A DNA stretch of 40,771 bases, taken from Didymodactylos carnosus (taxonomy: Eukaryota > Rotifera > Eurotatoria > Philodinida > Philodinidae). The notes under the pieces were generated by a model, which did not search any database, had not been told where the DNA came from, and was given only the letters and a program-made list of their open reading frames with translations. Of the stretch, positions 10,776 through 22,620 are shown piece by piece; the stretch's first letter is position 1, and each line of letters opens with the position of its first letter. The stretch spans positions 1 to 40,771 of the forward strand of contig CAJNOQ010000806.1 in the NCBI GenBank assembly GCA_905250885.1. The letters run 5' to 3'. The translations under genes and the position numbers were made by a program.

Positions 10776-12566
10776 CTATTTAATCCAACTTCAGTACTTT
10801 ATACAAATATTGAAGAAAAATGGGCTCATTCTTAGCTGAGATCACTATTTTTCATTCACTCTCATGTTGCACTTCCAGCCCTGAGATGTTTCTTTGACGT
10901 TAATTTTTTATGTTACACATTTTATCAAAAAAAGTGATCTTAATTAAAAATTTTCAGAAAAATGATATTCGATTTGCATTTGACTTAATTCTATTTAAAT
11001 TCACTACATTTATTTCTAACAACTTATTAAAATTGATGTCTTAATATCTGTTCATAGATTATAATAATATTCACTCATTAAAGAAGTGAAAACTGTATGA
11101 CTCATATACTAATCCTTTGAAATATTGTCTGATTTGTTATTTATCATCATCTAAATCTTTTCGATTATAAACCATCTTTTAAAAGATGAAAAATATATTT
11201 AAAAAGCTTTTTCGAATAATTCTTTTTACATCATATTTCTAGAAGTAGCACTGTTGCATGAATGCATTATTGGCTGAACATGCAAAAAATCAATTAATAT
11301 TAGAGTCACGCTAACATCACAAAATAATATTTCTGATAAATTATTATTATTCGCTTCTTCTTCTTCTTTTTTATTTTTTTCTAGTGCTTTTTGCTATAAC
11401 ATAGATGTGTACATTAAATACATTTAAAGATTCAAACGGTATCCAAAGTAATTTATTAAAAATAAATTTCATTTTTTTTTAAAAGTTCTATTGCATGACA
11501 TCTATTGACATGCAAACAATATACTTTTATCTCGAGTACCTTAAAAAAAAAAAGAAGAAATTCGCGGTAGGCGAAGTCTTTTTTTCTTTTAATATCCTAC
11601 ATACAAGCACTCAAAAAAACAGCTAAAATAGAATATTTGTATGTGCGATATACACATAAGATTTTTCTTTGTACAAATAAAAGCACGAAATAAAAACAAA
11701 GAAGAAAAATATAGGTATAGTAATTATAACAGAAAATACATTAGATAGCACGAAATGTTTTAAACACGACATAGAGAGCTAAAGATTATCCAAGAGAGAC
11801 AACATGCAATATAACGGTTGAAGTTTTATTAGCTGTTGTCTATACACTTTCACTAGTTTGTAAGAATTCTCATTGTGATTGAGATGACTAATGTCATAAT
11901 ATGATAAATATGGTCTACACTATGAAACAAGACTTCTCTCCACTGTAGTGAAAAATTGATAAAAAGAAAGCTGTCCTAGGTTGAGTAAAGAAAAAAAAAA
12001 CACGAATAACTTTTTCGATTATTTGAGAAATGCATATTCTCTTGTTATTTGTAATTCTGATTGTCCAAGTCCTATTTTTTAGTTTTGACCTTGATTTTCA
12101 ATCAAAAGAAAACTCGTCTACATTATCTACAATTTTCTTTGCTTAGATTAATCGTCGTTCTTTTTTCCCACTAGCACGAACATTTTATTTTTTCAAATTG
12201 TTTGATTGAAATTAAAAAATTAATAGTTTACACATTTTATATAATTAATCTATTTCCAAGAGTTGAAGTTGTTTTTCTTCGTAAAAACATTAGCTCTTAG
12301 TGACAACTGGATAGAAACGTATCTGTTTTTCATGAAATATTGCTTCAAGTGCGCTTGAACATTACTCATTTCCTTTACATTGGTTAAAAATGAATATACC
12401 TTTTATAGAATACAATCATCAAACTTTTAATCGCTATTCAGTTGGTGTTTTCTACCTACTTAGTATTCTTTTACGAAATTTTCCATCTGCGGTGTCAGAG
12501 TTGTAAAATGAACTGTTTTGAAATTAGAGTTTTCCGAATTATATTTAGAAAAGGCATTGTTAGTTT

Positions 12567-12584
12567 TATATATATATATATATA
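12567..12584. repeat. TA dinucleotide microsatellite
   Basis: An uninterrupted TA repeat of nine units in non-coding DNA. Confidence 0.8.
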
Positions 12585-13622
12585 CGTTGATATATAGTTA
12601 AATACATGTGTTTCTTTAACGTAGATGAACAGAAAGCTATTGTTAGTTGGAAAGATATGTTTCTAAAGAGTATAATAATGAGTGATCTTTAATAATTAAG
12701 CTTATTACTTTACACGCAAGTATGCACGTACGTGAAAAAAGATCAGATCAAATATAGACAACCAAATAAGAGACAAAAACCACGTTTCGCTACACAAAAT
12801 GCCTGATGTCATGCTATGAATAAATATGGAAAGTGTCGAAAAATAATTATGAATCAAAAATTATATTTATCAATCATGACAGTTATACATAAGTAACTGA
12901 CAGAATTTGAACAAAATTCAGTTATTCATCTACATCTTCTTGTGCAATGAATGTAGACATCTGGCAACTTTATGAGTAAAGTGGAACGAAGAAGGTATCA
13001 CTTATTGAGCTACTCAACACTTGAACACACAGAAATGAAATAAAAAAGTGACTTTTTCTTATTAAACTAAATTAATTTTTCTTTGGCTACCATTTCTCCT
13101 CTCACTTTATGTACGACTTGCAAACTTTGCGTATCTTGCCTTATTGAAAAAACAAAACACCTTCGTCAGAACTGAAACTACAGAATTTTTTCCTTTGAGT
13201 TCTAATCGCCTATAGTTTCCAGCCACAAACTTCCAATGTACATACCTGCCATGTGTTTCTGTTTTTCTATACATTATCGATATTTAGTGGCAAGCAATTG
13301 TGTAAAGACGCCATCTGTTACAGAAAAAAAACAATTTCTGATATTAAAATGCTTTTGTATGTAATATTTTCGGTCGTAAAACATATCTTATAAATTATTT
13401 TTAATACGTTTTCATTCCGAGTTTTAATCTTACACTTCCAAGTTCTCCGTTGAGAGGTAGTGATATTGAAAACAGTGGCTTAAAAAAAATGGCGACGCAT
13501 AAAGAGATATTACATGGTGATGAGGAATTGATGGTTTTTTTAGCTTTTAGATTTTTTTTTCATTTGTTTCGCTCAAATTGAATAAAAAATACTGATTACT
13601 ATCAAAAATATTCGATTGTTTT

Positions 13623-16089
13623 ATGAAAGAAATGGAAGGCGATATTGCTGGAAATGATACTGAAATTGATTTATATGCCGATGTTGTGGAAAACGATCTA
13701 GAGCAAGTATGTATCATTTTCTGACAAGTTTAGCTAACTTTTTTTGTAATATTAATGCAAATTTCGTAAGATGAAGTCTGTTGGTGTATACTATGTTATG
13801 TAAACTTAATATACCTGACTGAGAATAGTTGTTTGATGAGTACCATTTGCGCAAGTTAAGATTTGTGTGCCTTTGATAATGCTCTGAAATTTCAATCCGT
13901 GTTTTGTTTTACGTGTGATATGCGAGAAAAAACCAAAGTACCCAAGATGCTTTTTACTTCCCTTCCAAACTCCATAAAAGTTATTTGTTCCCAATGACTA
14001 GACAAATTCTATTTAAGGAACCAGGTGAAGAATATGGACAGGAGGATCTTCAGCAGCAAGATGGAGATTTATATGATGCAGTTATCACAGCGCAGCCATC
14101 AGGGGTTGATTTTAATGACATAACAAATACACCAAATCGTATCAATAAAACACCAATTGATATGCCAGCTGGTGCACCTAGTAGTTACACTGGAAAACGA
14201 GTTTCGTTATATGTTGGTCAACTCACTTGGGTAAGCAAAAAATATGAGAAATCTTTTTCGATCATTTTGAGCGTAATGTATATATTTGTAGTGGACAACA
14301 GATCAAGATTTAAGCGATATAATTCAATTACTCGGAATCAATGATCTACTTGAAATCAAATTTCATGAAAATCGTGTTAATGGTCAATCGAAAGGGTAAC
14401 TATTTGTTGAAACCAGATAATTAGTAGCTATAAGTTTCGTTTTCTCTTATAGCTTTGCAGTGGTGACAGTTGGCTCTGAAAATTCATCTCGGATTATTGG
14501 AGAGAAATTACCGAAAAAAGATATACATGGTCAAAATCCAACAGTTTTACCATGCAATAAACAATCATTAAGTTTTTTCGAGGGACAAAACCATAAAGAC
14601 CAACCAATAGAAGGACTGTCTTCAATGACTCCGCCTCGTAAGTTTTATTATTTTTCTCGTGTTCACTAATAAATTAGGTTTCTTTTCATTCTACTAGAGT
14701 TTTTAGTTCGACCACCTATGATACGACCACCAATTCACGGTTTACCATTGCCCATGCCGAGACCGATGGGAGAACCATATCGTTTTCATCCTCAAGGACC
14801 ACCCATGGGAGTCGGTCTACCTCCTCAACCCGGTTTAAGACCACCAATGCAGCTTCCTCATCAAGTACGCCCACCACAACAAATGCTTGTTGGAAGACAA
14901 GGCATGCCTATTCCAAATCCACAACAGGGTGGTGCTCCGCCGACTCATCAACAAGTAGTCATTATGCAACAGCAACAAGCTCAACAACAGCAGCAACAAC
15001 AACAACAACAACAGCAAATACAAAGACCGGGCTTACCGTCTACAGAACAAGGAGCAAACGGACCACCTTTACCCGTTCCAAGACCTCAGCTGCAAGCTGC
15101 TCTTCGTCCTCAGGGTATACCCATGCCACAACAATCAGAACGAACTCAACGCGAATGGGATGGTAGACCTCAACCAGGTAAAAATGGAATTACTCCTAAT
15201 TCATATGAACGTAATATTTATATAAAAAGATTTGCTTTTAGGTGTACCTGTTCCGTCCAATTCAATGACCGGTATATCTCATCATCCACAGGGTTATTAC
15301 CCTGGTCAAAATCCAGCTGTAGGAGCGGTAAGTTTATCCCTCATCACGTAAAGGGTGCCTCAGAAGTCCTGGCTCAATTTAACAATATTTATTGTTCAAA
15401 TCGAGACAGGACTTCTGGATCACCCTTTATCTCATCGTAGGAAAATTATGTTTAGACTATTTTTTTGTTTTAGCCTTTACATCACTCACTACCTCATCCA
15501 GGTCAACCTCATGTGCATGACCCGTACTATCGAGCAGTGGCTGCCGCAGCTGAACGTCATGATCCAAATATGCCTGGTATTAGTATCAGTGAAACAGAAT
15601 TTCAAGAAATAATGGAACGAAACAAAACCGTGTCAAGTAGTGCAATAGCTCGTGCTGTTCAAGATGCTTCAGCGGGTATGAGTTCTATTTTTATTAACGA
15701 TTTTACTGAAAGTATATGTTAATTTTTAAGGTGAGTTTGGCACAGCAATAGAAACATTGGTGACAGCTGTATCATTGATTAAACAATCGAAAATTGCCAA
15801 TGATGATCGCTGTAAAATTTTAATTAGTTCATTACAAGATACATTAAAAGGAATTGAAGATAAATCATATGGACAAAGGTTAGTAAATTGAATAAATTCA
15901 GTATAATCTACTATTATTTACTTTTTTGTTTTCTCATTCTATAGGGCACGACATAGAAGTCGTTCACACGATTCACCACGTGAATCATCAAGAAAAAAAC
16001 ATCGTCATCGAACACGTAGTCCAAGAGATCGAGAATATCGACGAGAAGACTATGATGCAAAATATAGTCGTGAACATAGAAGAAGATGA
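13623..16089 (+). CDS. CPSF6: Cleavage and polyadenylation specificity factor subunit 6
   Basis: Nine exons: 13623-13706, 14018-14230, 14292-14395, 14453-14637, 14698-15177, 15242-15327, 15474-15675, 15731-15878, 15945-16089. All junctions are GT..AG and in phase, giving 548 residues (human about 551). The acidic N-terminus keeps IDLYADV and DGDLYDAV. An RRM spans about 90-165, with RNP2 LYVGQLTW and RNP1 NGQSKGFAVV. A Pro/Gly/Gln-rich region (about 196-384) includes a 17-residue Gln-rich run near 286-302. A conserved block from about 423 ([43 protein letters not shown]) leads to a C-terminal Arg/Ser-rich tail (501-548). CPSF6 pairs with CPSF5/NUDT21 in cleavage factor Im, which binds UGUA and guides poly(A)-site choice in the nucleus; RS tails bind SR-type partners. 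The start could be the second ATG (13632). The first intron is 311 bp and its acceptor (TTTAAG) is weak, so exon 2's left edge is the least certain. I see no FG motif in the proline-rich region. Confidence 0.95.
14966..15016 (+). repeat. CAA/CAG repeat coding polyglutamine in CPSF6
   Basis: A run of CAA and CAG codons interrupted once by GCT encodes a Gln tract within the proline-rich region. Mixed codons would limit slippage. The leucine-rich open frame on the opposite strand (14835-15023) is only its shadow. Confidence 0.85.
15349..15430. mobile_element. Palindromic MITE-like insertion in CPSF6 intron 6
   Basis: Intron 6 (15328-15473) is 146 bp, whereas introns 2-5, 7 and 8 are 55-66 bp. 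The excess is an ~80-bp near-palindrome. The left arm TAAAGGGTG..CAGAAGTCCTG pairs with the right arm CAGGACTTCTG..CACCCTTTA, and the pairing continues through CTCAATTTAACAATA against TATTGTTCAAATCGAG to the centre near 15389. The ends read TA-AAGGGTG and CACCCTT-TA, consistent with a TA target duplication of the Tc1/mariner type. Removing it leaves an intron of about 65 bp, the local norm. It lies wholly inside the intron and should not alter the protein. Confidence 0.75.
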
Positions 16090-16204
16090 AGAATGAATGA
16101 ATAAATAACACAAACAAACGAGAAGGAGAAGATATTTTTTTTATATTCACACATATACACACCTTTGTTTTCTATTAGAAAAAATCTAAAGAGTATGGTA
16201 AGCA

Positions 16205-16210
16205 AATAAA
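16205..16210 (+). promoter_or_regulatory. Candidate proximal poly(A) signal of CPSF6
   Basis: AATAAA about 116 bp after the CPSF6 stop codon. Another at 16100-16105 is only 11 bp past the stop and less likely. A more distal one lies near 19039. Confidence 0.4.
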
Positions 16211-19200
16211 AAATGAATTGTACATATTGTTTTTCTTTTGTTTGTTTGTGTATATGCTTTTTAAATGTTTTGCTACGAAGGTGTTTATCGATGAGAGTTC
16301 CCAAATGTTTTTTTTCCTATTTGTCAATTTGACAGCTTCGTTTGATCTATTATGTACCTACAATGTAGGAAATGTCTAGTTTTAGATTTGTTTATTATTT
16401 TGTGAATCGTTAGAAATAATTACTTTAAATATGGTTTTTTTGTGCTTGAGAACAAGCATTAGTAAATGAATAGGATAAATAGAAGGAATTGATTTTAATT
16501 CCATGAAGCTAAGTAAACGAGGAAAAAGAATCATTTTTTTAATCATAATTTTTGAGTGATTGTGAAGAATGAGTGATTACTTATTCCGTTTTATTATCCG
16601 ATAAGATTGCCAATAGTATAAATTTTTTTATATTTTGTTTATCAAATCTTTCTAATTGCAAAAGAGATCTTTAGCAGTTTAGTGTAAATCTTTAGAAACA
16701 TCATTACTATGTAATCATGTATTTGAATGATATCTCATTGCTTGAACGAAATTTAGTAAGTTCTTAATTTTTTGTTTTTAAATATCATACAACCAAATTA
16801 GTTGTTTTTCAAACGTTTTAAATTTTTTAACAGTTCTAAAGCGCCATTATTTTTAGTTATCGTACACTATTTTTTGATTAAATTTTACGAATTACTACTA
16901 TAAGTAGTTAGTAAATAATTTCTATTCTATTATAAAAAGTTATTTTTTGTTGTCTGATTTTCGTTATTTCATCTATTTTTTAAAGTCTTTCAAAATCTTT
17001 TATTTTTTCATCTAAAATCTTATTGATTTTCTTATCGTCTAAGAAATTGTGCAGATATCATAGAAAGATTTTTGTACATTGAAATGGGTTACTTTTTTTT
17101 TATTAAGTCTATTATTAACTTTTTTATGCTCATCTTAAACTCGTTTGCTATCATTAGAAGAAGAAAAGAAAAAAACGTGTGCATATTCAGCACTTATTTG
17201 CTCAAATTTTTTAAATACTTTTTTCTATTCTTTATAATTTCTTTATATCGAACAGTATTGATCAAACTAATTGAGTATGTTCAGAAAAGTTTTTTCTCTA
17301 CATCTCATTTAAGTTGGATTTTTTATTTTTGTATTTGGTATATTTGAATTAGAATTAAAGTCAGATAATAAATAATTCAGATAGTAAAGAATATGTTTGA
17401 ATGTTAAATGACATATCACTATGCATGTGCGCTTATGTGAGATTTATTTTTGTTTATTGTTGCGTTTATTATTATTTATTTAAATAAACCATCAGAGATG
17501 GAACTCTTACTAGTTACAAGAACTTCATAAGAATCTAGTTTCTTGGATTATAAGTTTTTTTTTATTGAAATTGAAAAAAATCTCATTTATTACCCATTCG
17601 GTGAACATTTGTTTTTTATTATTAAACTTTTTATTCTGTTTTTCATCATGAGTCTAGCGAAAAGAATTCGCTTTCATCTGTTGTTGTTTTTTACAGCTCT
17701 TCATTCGCAAATATAAGCCTTGTAGTTTGATTTAGGTCCTGTCATGAAAGTCTAAAACCAAAACTTTATGGCTTATATGTTGTGTCAAAATGATATAATA
17801 TTTTCATTTCATTTTATGTTGTTCTGTTTTAAATTAACAATAAATAATTCTACTGATTTTTTAAAATTATTTTGTTAGTACAAGAGAAAATTTTTCATCA
17901 AATATCATATTTTTTTATTTTGTTTTATGAGTTCAAAAACGTGTTTCTAAAAATAGACAATGGTAGCACAATATTCTTGAAATGTTACTCTTATTTTTTT
18001 TAACATCATTTATAAAAATCATTGATTAATCTAAATTTCTTCATGTTTCATTTAGCTGATTTATTTTGCGAGATTTTTTGTGAAAAAATATTTTTTTCTC
18101 AAATAGGTTCGATCGTTTCACATGTGCTAAGAATCTAGAATATTTATAATTCTTTGTTATCTATGTTTTATAAGGAAAATACGTTTCATTATTACGTTCA
18201 CAATGTTTTATCATTTTTTCCTTGACTTTTTGATTTTATTAATTCAGTGTTCGAGTGTAATGTGAGTTTTTTTGTTTTGTTTGAAACGCTGATATGTAAT
18301 GAGATTTGTTTGGTGAATTGTTTTACGGAAATGTCTCTTATATATGGTGTTTTAGCCCATTTACCATTGCGTTTGATATTTAATTCATTCACACGCTTAC
18401 ACAGTTTGAGGCGATAAGGCATATAAAAGTAAGTTAATCTTAAAAAAAGAATTGACCCATTTATTCTTCCTCAGTTATTTTTATATATTTTAGCTAAATT
18501 TGTATATTTATTAGAACTATGTAATTTATCGATTTTTGTTTAGATCGGCGATTGGTTTCAATTTAGTTTGTACAACATTGGTACTTGTTCGTCATCTTTA
18601 TATTCATATGATTTTTGTGTTGGTGTGTCATGCCCTTTGGTTTAACAGAGAAACATTTCTCTCTCCTCATCTTGTTTTGTTCTTAATATTGTTTTTCTGC
18701 GTTGCTGTAAGTATGAACTTTTCTTTTTATTTGATGAAATTAAACTTCAATTACAAATGCACACATCTGTTTTCTTTAAAAATGTGCCTGTCTTTTCCGC
18801 TACATTCGAATATTTCTCATCTCATTGTTTCTATTCTGTACCTGTCTCTCTATTTGTTTGTTTGGTTTCTTGTATTATAAAATAAACATTTGATTTTTTT
18901 TTCTGTATTTGTGGACGTGTCTTTGACTTATTTGTTTCATCCCATTTTTTATGTTTATCTGTTCTATCTCTCTATGTATCTGTATACTTGTTTGTTGTGC
19001 ACCATTTCTCTATCATCCTATATATGTTTTTGTCGGTAAAATAAAATTCTTCTCGTAATCGAGAAATTGACACAGATAATATGTTCACACTTACGCTACA
19101 TGATTGTCTTAAATGACTTTATACTGAAGAACTCTCAATCTTTTGGACAATATCTATTGTTTTAAGCGCACTTGAACAGTAAAACGAGAAAGAGAAGTGT

Positions 19201-19211
19201 AACAGAGGAAC

Positions 19212-19373
19212 CTATACAAACTTGTGTTGGCTTTTAACAATTTCAAAATTTTTTAGAAAGCTTGGTTTTTGATATCGTTCCATTACCCACTCCTGATAAC
19301 TTGGCCCGATCGACTTCAAAACTTTATCATAAATACTAGACAACATTGTCCAGGTGTAGATTTTTTCATCGTT
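19212..19373 (-). other. Unrecognised 53-codon open stretch
   Basis: A minus-strand frame with no ATG at its left end, in a less AT-rich patch. It includes IYTWTMLSSIYDKVLKSIG and a YQEWVMERYQKPS segment, so its composition is more protein-like than the surrounding shadow frames. It is bounded upstream by an in-frame stop. It may be a decayed coding fragment connected to the neighbouring transposase-like remains, or chance. I assign no function. Confidence 0.2.
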
Positions 19374-19562
19374 CTATCATCTTTTCTGTACAAGTTATAG
19401 CAAAAACACTGAAAAACATCTTAAAATCCAGATTTTTTAATCTTAAATTATCGAAAAATTTTTCTCATTATGAAGAGAACACTTTCTTCAATCAGACTAT
19501 GTATAAGAAAAACTTTTGAATGTACAGGAAAAAAGAGAAAAGTTTATGAAACTACAAAATAA

Positions 19563-19582
19563 GAGAGAGAGAGAGAAGAGAG
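19563..19582. repeat. GA microsatellite
   Basis: A GA-dinucleotide tract in non-coding DNA. Confidence 0.7.
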
Positions 19583-19620
19583 TTTTCTGGCTTTGAAAGA
19601 AAAACTTAAAAATTCATAAT

Positions 19621-19975
19621 ATTTTCAAGGAAGGCCGTTGAATGCTGGGAGCGGTCTCATTTTGTAGTCCAGATTTTCCTCTACATTAAGATTTGTTCAG
19701 CTCAAAATCCCCAATTTTTTTTGATCCATTCAAAATCGTTGTCATGATACAACGTTAATGAATAGTCCAATTTCACGAAACATCGACTCAAAGAATGGTG
19801 AACAAAAGGTTGTAAATTGTCCACAGTTTGCTCCGGGATCGTTCTTACTTGCCTAATATCACTTTTGCATTTCTAAAATCCAATGTTCAATACTATACTT
19901 CACATCTTTCTGGATATCTTATAATCTGCCTATCCTCTCATTTTACTTTTTTTATTCTTGTTAGACGGTTAGATC
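19621..19975 (-). pseudogene. Possible decayed Tc1/mariner-like transposase
   Basis: Read on the minus strand, three short pieces in shifting frames are suggestive. Around 19900-19965 an EDRQIIRYPE piece recalls the basic/HTH linker of Tc1-type transposases. At 19702-19860 a 52-codon open stretch ends LTLYHDND then FEWIKKN, which recalls the DND..EWL segment with bases lost between. At about 19665-19693 a NLNVEENLD piece recalls the DLNPIENLW motif. Stops and at least one single-base frameshift (in an A run near 19862) break the frame. No terminal repeats were found. The assignment is a motif-level guess, and the open stretches could be chance. Confidence 0.28.
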
Positions 19976-22567
19976 TTATAGTGTCCCTTTAGTAGTCTTT
20001 GACTTCTCCTAGTCTTTATATAGTGGACGTGTAATTGACCGCAACTTGTACCTTACAAAATGACTAAAAAGAGTAAAACACTAAAAGATATATTCAGTTA
20101 TTCAACACAATACTTTATATACTTCACAGTTAAAAGATCTCGGGACGAATGTTGTACCTTCCCTATCTCTGGCGAAACGTTAACTCGAATGTTTGTATAC
20201 GCCATCTATGGTCGAGGAAATATTACGTATCTATATGAGTGTTTCGCTAAAAAATGATGAAAATATCTAGAAAACGTTTGTTCTGCTGGTAAATGGAATC
20301 TCCACAGGCCTGGAAGGCCACGATGCCGTTGTTTTAAAATGTTTTAAACGTGATATTCGTCATCAGGAGCTCGAGTTGTGCTAGTCCTGTTACTTTCTAA
20401 CTGTTGAGATAAAGTCGATGTAAACGTTGTACGTTTTCGAAAGAACAATCCCAGAGTGAGCGAGAGACTGTGTTGATAATTTAGAATTTATACTCAGTTG
20501 AGACGGAGTTGTTTATATAACACAATAGAACAAACGTTTTTGTGATATCACAGTAAAAACACATTCTACTTTCTCCTATTTGACTGATTAAATCGAGTTT
20601 TATGAGTATGAGTATTAGAACGGTTAACTAAAATCTTTAATATTATTGTCGATCGACGATGTTGTTTTTCTGATGGTATCTCACTTATCCAATCGCGAAA
20701 GTTGCTCGACGTAAGAGTTTAAAGCCTTGCTCATATTCATTTATTTGAACACTAATAAACGTTACAGTTTTCGTTCGATTGAAAAATTCGTACTTTTTCG
20801 CATTCTTTATACATGAATGTCATAAATTCGGTTGGCAATCGATGATTTGTGCGTGTTAGCACGCACTATTGGAATTGCTAAATCAACAAGAAAACGATCA
20901 CATCGCAATTTATTGTCGTTTTCACGACTCAAAAATGCATCATCAATATCTTTATACTCAATTCATAATGATAACTGTTCACTGCACGTACGGAGAAGAA
21001 AGACTGGATGGTATAAGGAGTTGTTTGGATATTTTTCACTGTGAATAGTTGCTCAATCTTTCTGAGATTTAAGTGCTCAAAGAGGTAAGAAAATAAAATT
21101 GAAACAGACAACATTACTGCCGATTATGATTTTATGAAAGCGACTTAATCAAAAATACTTTTTCTCTTAAATCAAGGTCCAAGTAGCCCAGACTGTTGGC
21201 GTCAATAGAATATTCGAGGTCATTAGCGAAAAACTATTATTAAGATGATATTGATGAACAAGTTTTACTTGTGTTTCATAACTCTATTCTCCCTCTACTA
21301 GAGAAAATGGATTTAATTTTTTTTATCAAGTGTTAGTTGATTAAGTATACTCGTCTTCTTTTGATTAAAGAAACAGTTGTTATTTTATATGCATCGATGG
21401 ACAAGTTATTTTTCAAAACTAGATATGATACTTGTTTCCATTTTTTTGCACATTGAATAGTTTCACCTTGAGAACTATTATTCCATTTTCCAATTATATT
21501 CGTACGCTTTAATGACTTAAGAAGAACAACTATCATTATTCTTCTAATTTATATTTTTCTTCTCATCATCATTTATTTTTCTAAATTAAGAAGGTCAAAG
21601 AATCTTATGATATTGCACAGGAGAGAGAGAGAAAGAAAGATAGAACAAAGGAATAATATTATGGACATAGCACAAAGTGAACGTTTCTACTAATGTGTGT
21701 GTGATTAACAATAACTGAACAAAGAATGTATAAATTATCAATCACTGCCAAAATAGAAGAACTAAGTATCAGATCTTTACAAACAACAAATAAAAAGAAT
21801 TGATCATCTACCTATTAAAGATCACATATGGTATGTTTTAATCATTCGTTTGTTGGAAGAGTTTTCTACTTAATGTGGTAATCAATTTTATCTCATTTAC
21901 TAAGTACTTTGTACGTTTTCCCAATTGAGATGTACAATAATCCTAATTTTTCTCAATGTAAGACTCCTTGATAAACTTGATTAATAAAAGTTCAAACATA
22001 GAGGTCTCACACCAGATTGATGTCCAGTAAAATCGACTGATTCTTGTAAGGGAGATATTTGAACGTTTCAGCATTTGTATTGAAAAATGATTATTGTTTT
22101 GATGAACAGTTGGATGTCAGTGGTCATTTGACTGACAGCGAGCGTGTGGTTTGCCCTAAAGTCACATTAACTGGCTATCCTTCTTTTACTTTTATTTTCT
22201 CCGAAAAGTGACTATATCCACCTATCATCGTGTAATCGATAATAAAAGTTTAAAATGGAAACTATTTTTATTCTACTTCACTAAACAAGATGAAATAACT
22301 GAGGAAAATATAAATAATTATATTTGTAAGAGAAATGTTTATATTCACTTTGCCGGCAGTTGAACGTTTTTAGACATCATGATGTCGATCATACTATAAG
22401 AAAAGAAACACCGACGCATCTTTAAACTATAGATAGATCGCTTTAAGAATATTGTTTTTTTTGAAAAAAAATTGTTTATAAATAAAATGTTCTCCTTCGA
22501 GCAACTATTCATGAGAGCACTTGAACATGTCAGAAGATAGACATACATTACATTTGATCTACTAGAA

Positions 22568-22620
22568 CAGAGAGAGAGAGCGATAGAAAGAGAGCTAGAG
22601 AGAACAAGCAAGAGAGAAAG
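22568..22620. repeat. Interrupted GA repeat
   Basis: Imperfect GA/GAA tract (AGAGAGAGAGAG then CGATAGAAAGAGAG and further GA words). Confidence 0.7.

Larger units (their letters stand above)
8373..13622. other. AT-rich intergenic region between divergent genes
   Basis: This spacer separates the minus-strand IRF2BP gene from plus-strand CPSF6, so both promoters should lie in it, but no TATA or initiator could be assigned. The longest open frame (9733-10122) starts from TTG, is low in complexity and has no motif I recognise. Simple repeats include a degenerate GCATTTAAGGAAGA tandem (10711-10775) and a (TA)9 tract (12567-12584). A near-perfect palindrome, TTCAAGTGCGCTTGAA (14 of 16), lies at 12344-12359. 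Confidence 0.5.

Noticed and set aside
14835-15023. Leucine-rich minus-strand frame
   Set aside because: Antisense shadow of the CPSF6 polyglutamine and proline-rich exon.
18536-18880. 114-codon hydrophobic frame resembling a membrane protein
   Set aside because: Phe/Leu/Val richness follows from the T-rich strand. There is no ATG at its start and no recognisable family pattern.
20060-20257. 65-codon plus-strand frame starting MTKKSKTLKD
   Set aside because: It has an ATG but no recognisable motif and overlaps the region of decayed transposase-like fragments.
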